The position numbers were made by a program, and so were the translations under genes. From contig CAVKGV010000011.1 in assembly GCA_963656065.1 (NCBI GenBank), forward strand, positions 19,294-83,293: 64,000 bases of DNA, written 5' to 3'. Every line of letters begins with the position of its first letter. Position 1 is the stretch's first letter. A model generated the notes under the pieces. It was not told the DNA's origin. It worked only from the letters and a program-made list of their open reading frames with translations, and searched no databases. This document shows, piece after piece, positions 42,221 to 51,199 of the stretch. The stretch comes from Hallerella sp963656065. Lineage in GTDB: Bacteria; Fibrobacterota; Fibrobacteria; Fibrobacterales; Fibrobacteraceae.

Positions 42221-42939
42221 CAGTCACCTCTCCGTCCGCCGAGAAGCCCTGCGCGGAGTGCCCAGTAGAGAAGTTGCATGATGGAGGAAATCGCGGCGGC
42301 GACGTAGGTGAGGCCCGCTGCGAAAAGTACGCCCGCTACGACGTCGCGTTCCTTGCCCGGAGCGAGAATGTTTAATCTCGCAAGGCATTTCTTGGCGCGG
42401 GACGAAGCGTCAAATTCGACAGGAACCGTCACCAGCGTAAAAAGCGTTGCGATCCCGAAGAGGAGAACGCCGACGATTGCGATGTTCTGACCCATGGCCA
42501 TCTTTCCGGCGGACATCAGGATGATTCCCAAAATGACAATCCACGGACCGAAATTGGAACCGATATTTGCCGCGGGAACGATGAACGAGCGGAGCCACAT
42601 CGGAAAATAGTCCTGGGCGTGTTGAATTGCGTGTCCGACTTCGTGGGCGGCGACGCCGGCGGAACTTGCGCTGCGTCCGTGATAGACGTCGCGGGAAAGG
42701 TTCAGCGTCTTGTCCATCGGGTTGTAATAATCCGAGAGAAAACCACTCGTTTCGCGGATTCGCACGTCATAGATTCCTGCATCGGCGAGAATGGCGGAGG
42801 CGACTTCCGCACCGGTGAGTCCGCTTCGGATTTGGACTTTTTGCCCTGCCTTGAAACGGGCGCTTACGAGAGCCGAGACGGCGCCGGAAACGAGAAGCGT
42901 GATGAGCAGAATGCCCATATAGAGAGGGTCGAACATCAT
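42220..42939 (-). CDS. Membrane zinc metallopeptidase (YugP family)
   Basis: Neutral zinc metallopeptidase of 239 residues. The HExxH site is HEVGHAIQH (about residues 100-108), set between membrane helices: an N-terminal helix (MGILLITLLVSGAVSALVS), two in the middle (IVPAANIGSNFGPWIVILGIILMSAG, IAIVGVLLFGIATLFTLV), and one near the end. The RSASSAGVAAHEVGHA context is a family marker. The substrate is unknown. It follows the XRE regulator by a short gap and shares its operon with the CPxC protein. Confidence 0.92.
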   Translation of the reverse strand: MMFDPLYMGILLITLLVSGAVSALVSARFKAGQKVQIRSGLTGAEVASAILADAGIYDVRIRETSGFLSDYYNPMDKTLNLSRDVYHGRSASSAGVAAHEVGHAIQHAQDYFPMWLRSFIVPAANIGSNFGPWIVILGIILMSAGKMAMGQNIAIVGVLLFGIATLFTLVTVPVEFDASSRAKKCLARLNILAPGKERDVVAGVLFAAGLTYVAAAISSIMQLLYWALRAGLLGGRRGD

Positions 42940-43013
42940 GATGAAAATCTCCTACTTTTTTTCACAAATTACACAAAAAGGAGAGAAAAAAAAGGAAATT
43001 TTCGGCATTCCGC

Positions 43014-43313
43014 CTATTTTTCGTTCCAGAACGGGCCTTTGTCGGCGACCATCCGCGTGGAATCCATTCCGTCCGACTCCAAGAGATAGGAATCCAGCGA
43101 AGCGCCCAAGTCGGTGAAAGTCTTTTCCAAGGGGATGAGAATCTGTCGCAGGGAATCTAGCCTGGGAAGCTGCTTGCAGGCCTCCAGCCGGGAAAGATAT
43201 TGTCTCGAAAGTCCGCTCAGAGCCGAAAGCTGTTCCTGGCTTAGGCGCTTTTCGATGCGCCACTTGATAAGCGTCTTGCTCAGGGCGTATTGGACTTTCT
43301 TTGTTTGATGCAT
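43014..43313 (-). CDS. XRE-family helix-turn-helix regulator
   Basis: 99-residue DNA-binding protein with a Cro/CI-type helix-turn-helix (residues ~16-65: RLSQEQLSALSGLSRQYLSRLEACKQLP). The C-terminal ~40 residues have no recognisable effector domain. The regulator is divergent from the FKBP gene and a perfect palindrome lies between them, so it may control that gene or itself. It is followed after 74 bp by the zinc metallopeptidase gene on the same strand. Confidence 0.88.
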   Translation of the reverse strand: MHQTKKVQYALSKTLIKWRIEKRLSQEQLSALSGLSRQYLSRLEACKQLPRLDSLRQILIPLEKTFTDLGASLDSYLLESDGMDSTRMVADKGPFWNEK

Positions 43314-43348
43314 AAAAATAAATGCTATGAAAAGTCCCTAAAATTTCC

Positions 43349-43366
43349 TGCAACCGAACGGTTGCA
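43349..43366. promoter_or_regulatory. Palindrome TGCAACCG-AA-CGGTTGCA between XRE and FKBP genes
   Basis: A perfect 8-bp inverted repeat with a 2-bp centre lies 36 bp upstream of the XRE regulator and 108 bp upstream of the FKBP gene. It is a good operator candidate for the adjacent regulator. A second, looser repeat (CCTGTC near 43378, GACAGG near 43419) flanks the FKBP side. Confidence 0.55.
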
Positions 43367-43473
43367 AAAAGAATGACCTGTCTTTTTACCGAAAAAGGAC
43401 ATTTCCTTGTTTTTTTATGACAGGAAAATTTTTTATCTTAACGCCAGATTTAATTTTACCTATAAGGACGGTT

Positions 43474-44211
43474 ATGAAAAAACTGATAGCTCTCGGTCTC
43501 TGCGCGGCGTTTCTCGCCGGCTGTAACGAAATAGGTCTTTTCCGGAAGACAGCTCTCGTGACGGAAAAGGAAAAGGTCAGTTACGCGCTCGGCTCCATCT
43601 TTGGCATGCAGGCTCATGCCCAGCTTGTTGCGCACGATTCCATTGACCTGGACTTGGAGGTTTTCAAGCAGGCGTTTGTGGAACATTACAACCAGGACAG
43701 TGCAAAGTATCTGCTTTCTGATTCCGCGTTGAAGGCCGTGCTTAACGATTTCTCGGCAAATCTCCAGGCGGAACACCGAAAGAAGGACAGTATCGCAAAT
43801 GCGAAAACGCTGGAAGAAGGCGTGGCGTTCCTTGCAAAAAACAAGACCGCCGAAGGCGTCGTCGTCACGGAAAGCGGCCTCCAGTACAAGGTTATCACCG
43901 AGGGCAATGGCGAATCCCCGAACGATTCCTCGACGGTTTCCGTCCATTATACGGGAAAGCTTTTGAACGGTTCCGAATTTGACAGCTCCATCAAGCGCGG
44001 CCAGCCGGCGGAATTCCCGGTCCGTGCCGTCATTCCCGGCTGGACGGAGCTTCTCAAGCTGATGAAGACCGGTGGAAAGGTTGTCGCCTGGATTCCGAGC
44101 GAACTCGCTTACGGTACATATGGCCGTCCCCCGATGATTCCGGGCAACAGCGTCCTCGAATTTGAAGTGGAATTGCTGGGCGTCAAGGCTCCGGATTCCG
44201 CGAAAAAGTAA
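43474..44211 (+). CDS. FKBP-type peptidyl-prolyl isomerase lipoprotein (Mip/FkpA-like)
   Basis: Envelope folding enzyme of 245 residues that isomerises proline bonds. The ATG at 43474 is preceded by AAGGACGG and begins a lipoprotein signal (LAGC, Cys16); the upstream in-frame ATG lacks this. Residues ~30-125 form the helical N-terminal dimerisation domain (VSYALGSIFGMQAHAQL). Residues ~140-240 are the FKBP barrel with VSVHYTGKLLNGSEFDSS, FPVRAVIPGWTELLKLMKTGGK, IPSELAYG and IPGNSVLEFEVELL. It is a single-gene unit with its own terminator. Confidence 0.94.
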   Translation: MKKLIALGLCAAFLAGCNEIGLFRKTALVTEKEKVSYALGSIFGMQAHAQLVAHDSIDLDLEVFKQAFVEHYNQDSAKYLLSDSALKAVLNDFSANLQAEHRKKDSIANAKTLEEGVAFLAKNKTAEGVVVTESGLQYKVITEGNGESPNDSSTVSVHYTGKLLNGSEFDSSIKRGQPAEFPVRAVIPGWTELLKLMKTGGKVVAWIPSELAYGTYGRPPMIPGNSVLEFEVELLGVKAPDSAKK

Positions 44212-44227
44212 TTCACGTTTTTTTGGA

Positions 44228-44253
44228 AAGGCCCGCTTTCGGCGGGCTTTTTT
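44228..44253 (+). terminator. Intrinsic terminator after the FKBP gene
   Basis: GCCCGC (44231-44236) pairs with GCGGGC (44242-44247) and flanking A-T pairs extend the stem to about 9 bp. It is followed by a T run to 44253. The M23 peptidase gene starts 12 bp later. Confidence 0.85.
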
Positions 44254-44264
44254 GTCGTTAGAAG

Positions 44265-45590
44265 ATGAATCGTCCTTTTTTCTGCCTGTTCTTGTCGTTT
44301 GTCGCTCTTTTCTTCGCCTCTTGCCAAGAAGGAAAACTTGAAGATCTTTCTTCGCAAGTCGAATCGCTGAAGACAGAGCTTGCCCGGGTTGAATCGGAAC
44401 GAGCTTCGTTTGAAAGCTCGCGCTTGCCATCGCTTTCTGTTCTGTGCGATACGGTCCAGCCGGGCGAGGGGCTGTATCAAGTGCTCGAAAGATTGCTTGT
44501 CGGCTTTGACGATCGGCGGTCTATCGTTCTGGCGATTCAGGACAGCGTGGAACTTTCGAATTTGCGGGTCGGCCAGGCGTTTCACGTGGCGCGGGATTCC
44601 GCGGGAAGCGTCCGTGTGTTCCGTTATTCCCCGAATCCGGCGACTGTGCACCTGTTGCTCCGGAATTCTCCCGGTGAAGCTTGGGAATACAGGCTCGTTT
44701 CCAAACCGCTGACCGTCAAGCATTCGGTGTTCGAAGGGACAATCCTTGCGGGTGGGACGTTGCACGGCACGCTTCTTTCTGTGGGGATTCCTGCCCGGAT
44801 GTCGGGAATCGTCGCGGTGGTTCTGCAGTGCAAGATTCCCTTTTCTAGCGTCCAGGCCGGTGACCGCTTCCGCATCATGCTTGAAGAATCGTTCTACCGG
44901 GACAGCATCTGGATTTCGGGCAAGGTTCTTTATGCGGAATTTGAAGGCAGGACCGTCGGGCATCACGAAGCGTTCCTGTATGAAGAGGACGATCCGAAGA
45001 GCACTTATAATGCGCATTATACGGCAAGCGGCGAAGCCCTGATTTTCAACGGGCTGCGTTATCCGCTAGACCGTCTGCACATCACGAGTCCTTTCGGTTC
45101 AAGAATCCATCCGGTTACAGGCAAACGCAAGATGCACAGCGGCATCGATTACGGCAGTCCCAAAGGCTCGCCCGTCTATGCGGTGGCAAAGGGAAAAGTC
45201 GTCGTCTCGGGCTTTGACAATGCGAGCGGCAATAAAATCGCGATTCGCCATGCGGACAATTCGGTCAGCTACTACATGCATTTGAGTTCTCGCGGCGTGG
45301 GCGTCGGGCAGGAAGTCATGGGCGGACAGATCATCGGACGCGTCGGAAGCACGGGCCGCAGCACGGGGCCGCACCTTCACCTCGGATTCAAGGATGCCCG
45401 CGGAAACTGGATCAACCCGAAATCCAAAACGATGATTGCGACGCCGAAGCTCCAGGGCGAACGGCTTTCCCGTCTGCAGGAACAGGTCGCAAAGATTCGG
45501 GAAGAAATCCAGAAAACCGAATCCGCCGAGCCACAGACGATTGAAGGATCGACGGTAAAGGTCAAACAACGGGTCGTTTCAAAACCCTGA
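44265..45590 (+). CDS. M23 (LytM) metallopeptidase lipoprotein
   Basis: 441-residue lipoprotein (lipobox FASC, Cys19). A short N-terminal coiled coil (residues ~22-45) precedes a region with a LysM- or OapA-like feel (VQPGEGLYQVLERLL). The catalytic LytM domain spans ~268-385: SPFGSRIHPVTGKRKMHSGIDYG gives the zinc His and Asp, and GPHLHLGF the HxH. This intact set suggests real peptidoglycan endopeptidase activity in cell-wall growth or division. The C-terminal tail is coiled-coil and basic. Its 3' end overlaps the convergent S41 peptidase gene by 12 bp. Confidence 0.93.
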   Translation: MNRPFFCLFLSFVALFFASCQEGKLEDLSSQVESLKTELARVESERASFESSRLPSLSVLCDTVQPGEGLYQVLERLLVGFDDRRSIVLAIQDSVELSNLRVGQAFHVARDSAGSVRVFRYSPNPATVHLLLRNSPGEAWEYRLVSKPLTVKHSVFEGTILAGGTLHGTLLSVGIPARMSGIVAVVLQCKIPFSSVQAGDRFRIMLEESFYRDSIWISGKVLYAEFEGRTVGHHEAFLYEEDDPKSTYNAHYTASGEALIFNGLRYPLDRLHITSPFGSRIHPVTGKRKMHSGIDYGSPKGSPVYAVAKGKVVVSGFDNASGNKIAIRHADNSVSYYMHLSSRGVGVGQEVMGGQIIGRVGSTGRSTGPHLHLGFKDARGNWINPKSKTMIATPKLQGERLSRLQEQVAKIREEIQKTESAEPQTIEGSTVKVKQRVVSKP

Positions 45591-46934
45591 AAATTCCCGG
45601 AGTGCCATTCCGCGCTTTAGTTCGCGCAGCGCATCCGACGGGGAAAAGTTTTCCCGCTCCTTGCGTTTCGCCGAACTCCAGTAAGGTTGGACTTGGGAAC
45701 CGTATCCCGCGGTTCGCTTGACCGATTTGCCGTTTGCCAGTTCAAGCGCCTTTTGGAATGCGGAATCCGTATCGGCGATATAAAAGTCCGGTTCAAAACC
45801 GTAGCGGTGATAGCTTTGGAAATCCTTGTCAAGGAAGAGGAGCGATGTGGCGACGCCGAATGCGCTGTCGGGAGTTGTCACGTATGTCTGCCCGATACCC
45901 TTTCCGAAGGAGTTGGTCCCGACGATGGGAACTTCCAGGTTCGAAGCGAGCGCCGCGGCGAAAATTTCCGTGCAGCTCGCGCTGCCGCTGTCGAGCATCA
46001 TCACGTAGTATCTTCCCGCACCGATACCGTCCTTTTCGGCGGTGATGGCTTTTTCGGACGAATCCCTTCCGTTTTTCCCGTGTCCCCATCTTTTTTCGAC
46101 GATAACCGTATCGCCTCGGTAAAGAACCGCCTTGGCCATGCGTTCGCAAAGGTTCACCGTGCCACCACCGTTTCCGCGCAGGTCGAGAATGGTCGATTCG
46201 GCGCCCTGTGTCCGTTCTAGCGCATCTTCAAACTCAAGAGCTGTTCCGTCGGAATCGAATCCGTTTGTCTTTCCGACGAATTCCGTGATGCGGATAACCG
46301 GGATGTTCTCTGCGGAATCGAGAAAGACCGTGGGCGAGATGACCGTTGTCCGAATCATTTTGGTGGAGAGAGTATCGTCCGCCCGGCTGACGGTGAACGT
46401 AAATTCATCCTTCTTTGCCGAAAGAATCTCTTTGTATAGCGAGTCGCTTCCGTTTAGCGGAACGCTGTCGAGGGCGAGAATCTCATCGCCTTTTAAAATT
46501 CCTGCCGAGGCTGCCGGCCCGACCCTGAAAACGGTCTTGACCCGAAGCGTCGAATCGAGTTCCATGCCGAACGACTTGTTCTCCGTATCTGATTCCAGAA
46601 TCGCCGAAGAGACTGCGGAATAGAAAGAGTGGGGATAGTAGTTCGTGAGCGGATCCGACATATAATACCGATACATCACGATGACGTCTGCAACGTCGGC
46701 GTATTTTTCGTTGATGAGGGCTTTCAGCGGGCTTTCCAGATAGGTCTCGGAATCTTCTAGTTCGTCCGCAGCCTTGTAATAATAATAGTAGAGGAAGGAA
46801 TAGTTGAATCGGAATTCCTTGCTCGCCTTGTTGGAAACTTCAACCTGGGGCGCCACGGTGTCGGTCGAACATCCACAAAAATACGCCGCCAAAGCGAGTG
46901 TCACCGCGGCGAAAAAAAGGTTGTTCTTGAACAT
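45579..46934 (-). CDS. S41-family (C-terminal processing) peptidase lipoprotein
   Basis: 451-residue lipoprotein; the ATG at 46934 gives a signal peptide with the lipobox FCGC. A PDZ domain lies at ~140-200 (VKTVFRVGPAASAGILKGDEIL), and the Ser/Lys protease domain at ~215-385. The Ser is in LDSGSASCTEIF and the Lys in NSFGKGIGQ, and TILDLRGNGGG is the oxyanion motif. It is expected to clip periplasmic or outer-membrane proteins at the C-terminus. It starts 5 bp after the LRR gene and has no ribosome-binding site of its own, so it is probably coupled to it. Confidence 0.92.
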   Translation of the reverse strand: MFKNNLFFAAVTLALAAYFCGCSTDTVAPQVEVSNKASKEFRFNYSFLYYYYYKAADELEDSETYLESPLKALINEKYADVADVIVMYRYYMSDPLTNYYPHSFYSAVSSAILESDTENKSFGMELDSTLRVKTVFRVGPAASAGILKGDEILALDSVPLNGSDSLYKEILSAKKDEFTFTVSRADDTLSTKMIRTTVISPTVFLDSAENIPVIRITEFVGKTNGFDSDGTALEFEDALERTQGAESTILDLRGNGGGTVNLCERMAKAVLYRGDTVIVEKRWGHGKNGRDSSEKAITAEKDGIGAGRYYVMMLDSGSASCTEIFAAALASNLEVPIVGTNSFGKGIGQTYVTTPDSAFGVATSLLFLDKDFQSYHRYGFEPDFYIADTDSAFQKALELANGKSVKRTAGYGSQVQPYWSSAKRKERENFSPSDALRELKRGMALREFSGF

Positions 46935-46939
46935 ATCGG

Positions 46940-47692
46940 TTACGAATCGATTTTCAGATCCTGCCGGTTGACCAAAGCCTTGGGGAGCGATTCCGAAAGA
47001 GGATTGTTTACCAGCGAAAGCGACTTGAGCGAGGAACATTCGGAAAGTTCTTCCGGAACGGAATCCAGTTCGTTTTCGTCGAGAACCAGTTCGCGGAGCT
47101 TTTGCAGTTTGCCGATGGATGCTGGCAGGGCGACCAGGTTGTTTCCCGAGATCATCAGGATTTCGAGATTTTCGAGTTCTCCGATGCTTGCGGGAATTGT
47201 CGAAAGGTCGTTGTTGTCTAAGTAGAGCTTTTCGAGGCGCTTCATCTTGCCCAAAGTTTCGGGAATCTTCGAAAGCATGTTGTCGTGCAGGGAAAGCTTC
47301 TCCACGTTTTCCCAGTTGCCGATTTCATCCGGTAACCCGAACAGCTGGTTTCTGGCGATATTCACTTTTTTCAGTTTCGTGAGAGAACCGATTTGCTTCG
47401 GAAGTTCGGACAGGCTGTTGTAGCCTAGATACAGGTTTTCGAGCTGCGAAAGTTCGGCGATCGTTTCGGGAAGCTCCATCAGGTCGTTTTCGCTGACGGA
47501 AAGGCTCGTGAGGTTCTTGAGTCGGCCGATTTCGTCGGGAAGTTCCACAAGAAGATTCTGGTCAAGGACAAGCTCCTCTAAATCTTCGAGTTCGAAGAGT
47601 TGCGCAGGGAGAAGGCGCAGGTGCATTCCGGCAAGATCGAGTTTTTTCGCTTTTTCGGCTTTCGCCTTGGCAATGACTTCGAGAAGATTCAT
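46940..47692 (-). CDS. Leucine-rich-repeat protein
   Basis: 250 residues with a short N-terminal cap and about nine LRRs of 23 residues (pattern LPxxIGxLxxLxxLxLxxNxL, for example LPDEIGRLKNLTSLSVSENDLMEL). There is no signal peptide or membrane anchor, so it is likely cytoplasmic and provides a protein-binding surface. The gene precedes the S41 peptidase gene by 5 bp and may act with it, although the two proteins are predicted to be in different compartments. GGAG lies 8 bp before the start. The downstream partner is the only clue to function. Confidence 0.88.
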   Translation of the reverse strand: MNLLEVIAKAKAEKAKKLDLAGMHLRLLPAQLFELEDLEELVLDQNLLVELPDEIGRLKNLTSLSVSENDLMELPETIAELSQLENLYLGYNSLSELPKQIGSLTKLKKVNIARNQLFGLPDEIGNWENVEKLSLHDNMLSKIPETLGKMKRLEKLYLDNNDLSTIPASIGELENLEILMISGNNLVALPASIGKLQKLRELVLDENELDSVPEELSECSSLKSLSLVNNPLSESLPKALVNRQDLKIDS

Positions 47693-47993
47693 AGTATCGG
47701 CTCCATTTTTTCAAATGATAGCATTTTTGCGAATTTTGCGGACTTTTTGCGACAAAAGAGCGGATTTGCGAACGTTTTTTCCGTTCCAAATGGGAATAGT
47801 CTGCGTTTAGAACTTGGAACCGGGATTTTCGTGCGGAGAGCTTGAATGTTTGCCTTTCTAAAAAATAGCCGGAGCGCAGGGGAATATTCAAAACGTGCAA
47901 TTTTCGGGCAAAAAGGCGTCTCAAATCGTTTGTAAATATTTTGAAACATCTTTTTTCGTGGAAAATCTCGAAAATAAGTGATATTTTAATTAT

Positions 47994-48031
47994 CTATGTA
48001 TAGGCATAGTCGAAACTCCGGGTCCGGAGTT
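47994..48031 (+). promoter_or_regulatory. Control region of the AIPR gene
   Basis: The 352-bp gap between the divergent LRR and AIPR genes holds no gene. On the AIPR side an AT-rich stretch (TAATTAT near 47987) runs into CTATG-TATAGG-CATAG-type half-sites (47994-48009), then AACTCCGG-GT-CCGGAGTT (48014-48031), a perfect palindrome just before the AGAGGA ribosome-binding site. It could be an operator or a hairpin that blocks the ribosome-binding site. Confidence 0.5.
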
Positions 48032-48044
48032 ACAGAGGATTAAA

Positions 48045-49928
48045 ATGGAATTGACGAAAGCGCAAGAGCGTAGACTTTCTTTTGTGGCCAGCTTGCTGAG
48101 CTTGAACCCGAACGATCCGACGGATCGCATCAAGGCTTTAAGGCACCTGAACCTGGATGAAGAGGGATGTTTCCATGGATTTCAGTATTCTCAGGGATTC
48201 CTTGAAATTTTCATTTTTATTGACGAATCGACTCCGCTTGAAAAAGCTGTCCATAATCTTGTGCACGACCTGAAGCAGCTCCAGATTGCCGTTTTCCGTA
48301 CAAGTGACCCGGACAATCCGTTCTTTATGTCGCTCCGCGAAGAAGCCGACCCGTGGGATGTCATCAAGATGGACGCTCCGGAATCGGATGATGACGGTGA
48401 CCAGCCGGCGAGCCGGCCTTACATGGAAACGCTTGAAATTACTGTACTTCGGACTCTTTCGAGCCGTTACGTGACCGATGCGGAAATGGAGCGCACGCTC
48501 AAGGATATGCGTCGCAAGCTGAATATCTGGAAATCCGATGTCCGGGCAAAGCTTGAAATCCGCGCAGAGCATGACGACTTGGCGAAGGATTTCCGCAACA
48601 ACGACGACAAGCTCGATATCGTGATGCAGGACGAACCGCTTCACATGACGAGCAAGAGCGGCGAACTTTTTGTCGGATTCTGCCCGATCCGCACCATCTT
48701 CGACTATCACCAGTCCTTGGGAAAACGTCTCAAGACGAAGCACAACATGGCGATAGTTTCGAGCAACATCCGCACGTATCTCGGAAATCTGACCCATACG
48801 AACGCGGCTCTCATCGATGCTTTCCAGGAAATGGAAAAGGCTGGCGATGCAAGCGATTTCCCGTTCCTCCACAACGGCATGACGCTCACGGGCGATGATT
48901 TGCGCTTGAAGGATCGTGACGGGAAGAAGGTTCTTCAGATTGAACGCCCGAAGATTATCAACGGGGCGCAGTCGCTCTTCACTTACGAGAGCTATTTCAA
49001 GAAGAGCAAAAACCCGGTGAATCCGTTCGTACTTATCAAGGTCGTGGTGCCGTATCCCGATGCGGATGCGTTCTTGAGGCAAGTGACGATGGCGAATAAC
49101 CGCCAGAATCCGGTGTTCAGCTACCATCTTCGCGCAGCGGACGATTTGCAGTTCTTCATCTGGCAGCGTTACCAGGAAGAAGGTTTCACCTATGTCTATA
49201 AGGACGGTGTCCGCTTGAAGGCGCGTACGCGCAAACTCGAAGTCCGTATGCGGCCCGAACTGGCGAAGACGCTCTTTATGATGGACGGAAAAATTTCCGA
49301 AAGCCGTTCCTCGGATTGTATCTTCGACAAGGAAAGCCTTTACCAGCATTGCTTCGGCGCATTTTTGCGGGTCGCTCCGGACAAGGAACGCGACTTTGTG
49401 CGCAAGACCATCGCCTATACGAAGGCATGGCAACTTCTCACCCGGCTCCCGATCAAGAACCGCAACGTCGTTCCGGGAAAAGGCGTCTCGATTGAAGCGA
49501 ACGATGCAAACCCGCTCACACGCATCACCTGGAACGGTCGCCTAGAGGACAAGTTCCTCTTCCGCAGCGCGGTCCGCGATGTTGTCGTAGCGATTGCGCT
49601 TCGCCATTGGCTCATTTACGGAAATCCGATCCAGGATTTTGAATATCTGGTTGTGAACGAAATTGACTTCAACAATTCGCTGCTCAAGTATGCGTCGCAT
49701 ATTTACGGCGATTACCTGAAATCGATTCTTGTGAACGAATTCAAGGACAACAAGGATTATTACGACACGATTACCACCATCGACAAGGATTCCGGCGAGA
49801 ATGTCGAACGCCGTCTGTGGAAAGGATTTGGTACGACCGCTACCTATGACAAGATTATGCAGATGCTCGTAGCGAAGGACAAGTCCTGGGAAAAATGCCT
49901 GGGCGACATCGATGTCTTTTTGAAGTAA
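48045..49928 (+). CDS. AIPR-family protein (abortive-infection phage-resistance type)
   Basis: 627-residue soluble protein. The central part carries AIPR signatures: SSNIRTYLGN, then FPFLHNGMTLTGDDL, RPKIINGAQSLFTY and VTMANNRQNPV. AIPR proteins are associated with abortive-infection phage defence and are often found alone or beside restriction genes; the mechanism is not established for most. N-terminal ~190 residues are less conserved here and may give specificity. A palindrome lies just upstream and a strong terminator just downstream, so it is a single-gene unit. Codon use matches the chromosome, so it is not an obvious recent import. Confidence 0.82.
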   Translation: MELTKAQERRLSFVASLLSLNPNDPTDRIKALRHLNLDEEGCFHGFQYSQGFLEIFIFIDESTPLEKAVHNLVHDLKQLQIAVFRTSDPDNPFFMSLREEADPWDVIKMDAPESDDDGDQPASRPYMETLEITVLRTLSSRYVTDAEMERTLKDMRRKLNIWKSDVRAKLEIRAEHDDLAKDFRNNDDKLDIVMQDEPLHMTSKSGELFVGFCPIRTIFDYHQSLGKRLKTKHNMAIVSSNIRTYLGNLTHTNAALIDAFQEMEKAGDASDFPFLHNGMTLTGDDLRLKDRDGKKVLQIERPKIINGAQSLFTYESYFKKSKNPVNPFVLIKVVVPYPDADAFLRQVTMANNRQNPVFSYHLRAADDLQFFIWQRYQEEGFTYVYKDGVRLKARTRKLEVRMRPELAKTLFMMDGKISESRSSDCIFDKESLYQHCFGAFLRVAPDKERDFVRKTIAYTKAWQLLTRLPIKNRNVVPGKGVSIEANDANPLTRITWNGRLEDKFLFRSAVRDVVVAIALRHWLIYGNPIQDFEYLVVNEIDFNNSLLKYASHIYGDYLKSILVNEFKDNKDYYDTITTIDKDSGENVERRLWKGFGTTATYDKIMQMLVAKDKSWEKCLGDIDVFLK

Positions 49929-49949
49929 TCTCCGTTCTCCTAGAAGAGG

Positions 49950-49978
49950 AAAAGGTCTGAAGCGATTCAGACCTTTTT
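49950..49978 (+). terminator. Intrinsic terminator after the AIPR gene
   Basis: A perfect 12-bp stem (49950-49961 with 49966-49977) closes on a GCGA tetraloop and ends in a T run. The MFS transporter start codon is only 13 bp further on. Confidence 0.92.
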
Positions 49979-49990
49979 ATATTTTTTGCA

Positions 49991-51157
49991 ATGGCAAATC
50001 TTCTTTTGTCGATTATTTATGTTTCGTTTGTGAGCCTGGGACTGCCCGATTCGCTGCTCGGAGCGGCATGGCCTTCGATTTACCCCGAATTTGGAACGCC
50101 TATTTCGTATGCGGGCATCCTGTCGATGATTATCGCCGTGGGAACGGTCGTGTCGTCGCTTGTAAGTGACCGGGTAACCCGGTGTTTGGGAGTCGGCAAG
50201 GTGAACGCCTTTAGCGTGCTTTTGACCGCAATCGCGCTTTTCGGCTTTTCGACGAGCGGGTCGTTTTGGGAACTCTGCCTGTGGGCTGTCCCCTATGGGC
50301 TTGGGGCGGGGGCTGTCGATGCCGCGCTCAACAACTATGTCGCTTTGCATTACAAGAGCCGCCACATGAGCTGGCTGCATTGCATGTGGGGAATCGGAGC
50401 GACTTTCGGTCCGTATGTGATGGGACATGCGCTTTCGCACGGGATGAACTGGACGGGCGGCTACCGGATTATTTCGCTTGTCCAGTTTGGTCTTGTCGCC
50501 GTTTTGTTCGCGAGCCTTCCCCTGTGGAAAAAAAACTTGAATGCGGAAACGGAAACACCGCAAAAGTCGGAACCGTTGCCTCTATGGAAGGCTCTCGGAA
50601 TGCCCGGGGCGAAGGCGATGATGCTCTGTTTCTTTTGTTACAGCGCTGTGGAGCAGACGACGGGACTTTGGGCGGCGAGTTATCTGAATGGTGCACGTGA
50701 TTTACCGGCGGAGGTCTCGGCTGGGTTTGCCGGGCTTTTCTTTGTGGGAATTACGGTCGGGCGCATGCTTTCGGGATTTATATCCATGCGCTTCTCCGAT
50801 GACCAGATGATCCGGTTCGGGCTTTGTATCATCGCCGCGGGAATCGTCCTCTTGTTCTTGCCGATAGCCGGGCTTTCCTTGGCGGGACTTGTCGCTATCG
50901 GGCTTGGCTGTGCGCCGGTGTACCCTTGCATCATCCATTCGACGCCGGAACGTTTCGGCGCAGAAAATTCGCAAGCTTTTGTGGGAATCCAGATGGCGAG
51001 CGCCTATATCGGGACGACCCTGATGCCTCCGCTTTTCGGGCTTATCGCTAGGAATTTGGGCGTTTCGCTGTTGCCCGTGTATTTAATCCTGTTTTTGTCG
51101 TTTATGTTTCTGATGCACGTGAAATTGATGAGAATCATGCGAAAACGGAAGGCTTAG
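49991..51157 (+). CDS. MFS transporter (FucP/YbjJ-like)
   Basis: 388-residue inner-membrane transporter with twelve predicted helices. The N-terminal motif SFVSLGLPDSLLGAAWP and DAALNNYVALHYKSRHMSWLHCMWGIGA recall the fucose permease/YbjJ branch of the major facilitator superfamily. The central loop is at residues ~175-205. The substrate is unknown; relatives carry sugars or unidentified metabolites. There is hardly any space between the upstream terminator and the start codon, so its promoter must overlap the terminator or lie within the AIPR gene. Confidence 0.9.
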   Translation: MANLLLSIIYVSFVSLGLPDSLLGAAWPSIYPEFGTPISYAGILSMIIAVGTVVSSLVSDRVTRCLGVGKVNAFSVLLTAIALFGFSTSGSFWELCLWAVPYGLGAGAVDAALNNYVALHYKSRHMSWLHCMWGIGATFGPYVMGHALSHGMNWTGGYRIISLVQFGLVAVLFASLPLWKKNLNAETETPQKSEPLPLWKALGMPGAKAMMLCFFCYSAVEQTTGLWAASYLNGARDLPAEVSAGFAGLFFVGITVGRMLSGFISMRFSDDQMIRFGLCIIAAGIVLLFLPIAGLSLAGLVAIGLGCAPVYPCIIHSTPERFGAENSQAFVGIQMASAYIGTTLMPPLFGLIARNLGVSLLPVYLILFLSFMFLMHVKLMRIMRKRKA

Positions 51158-51199
51158 TTCCTTTCCGGGCAAAAGAACCAAAAACTTGTCTTCATAAGG

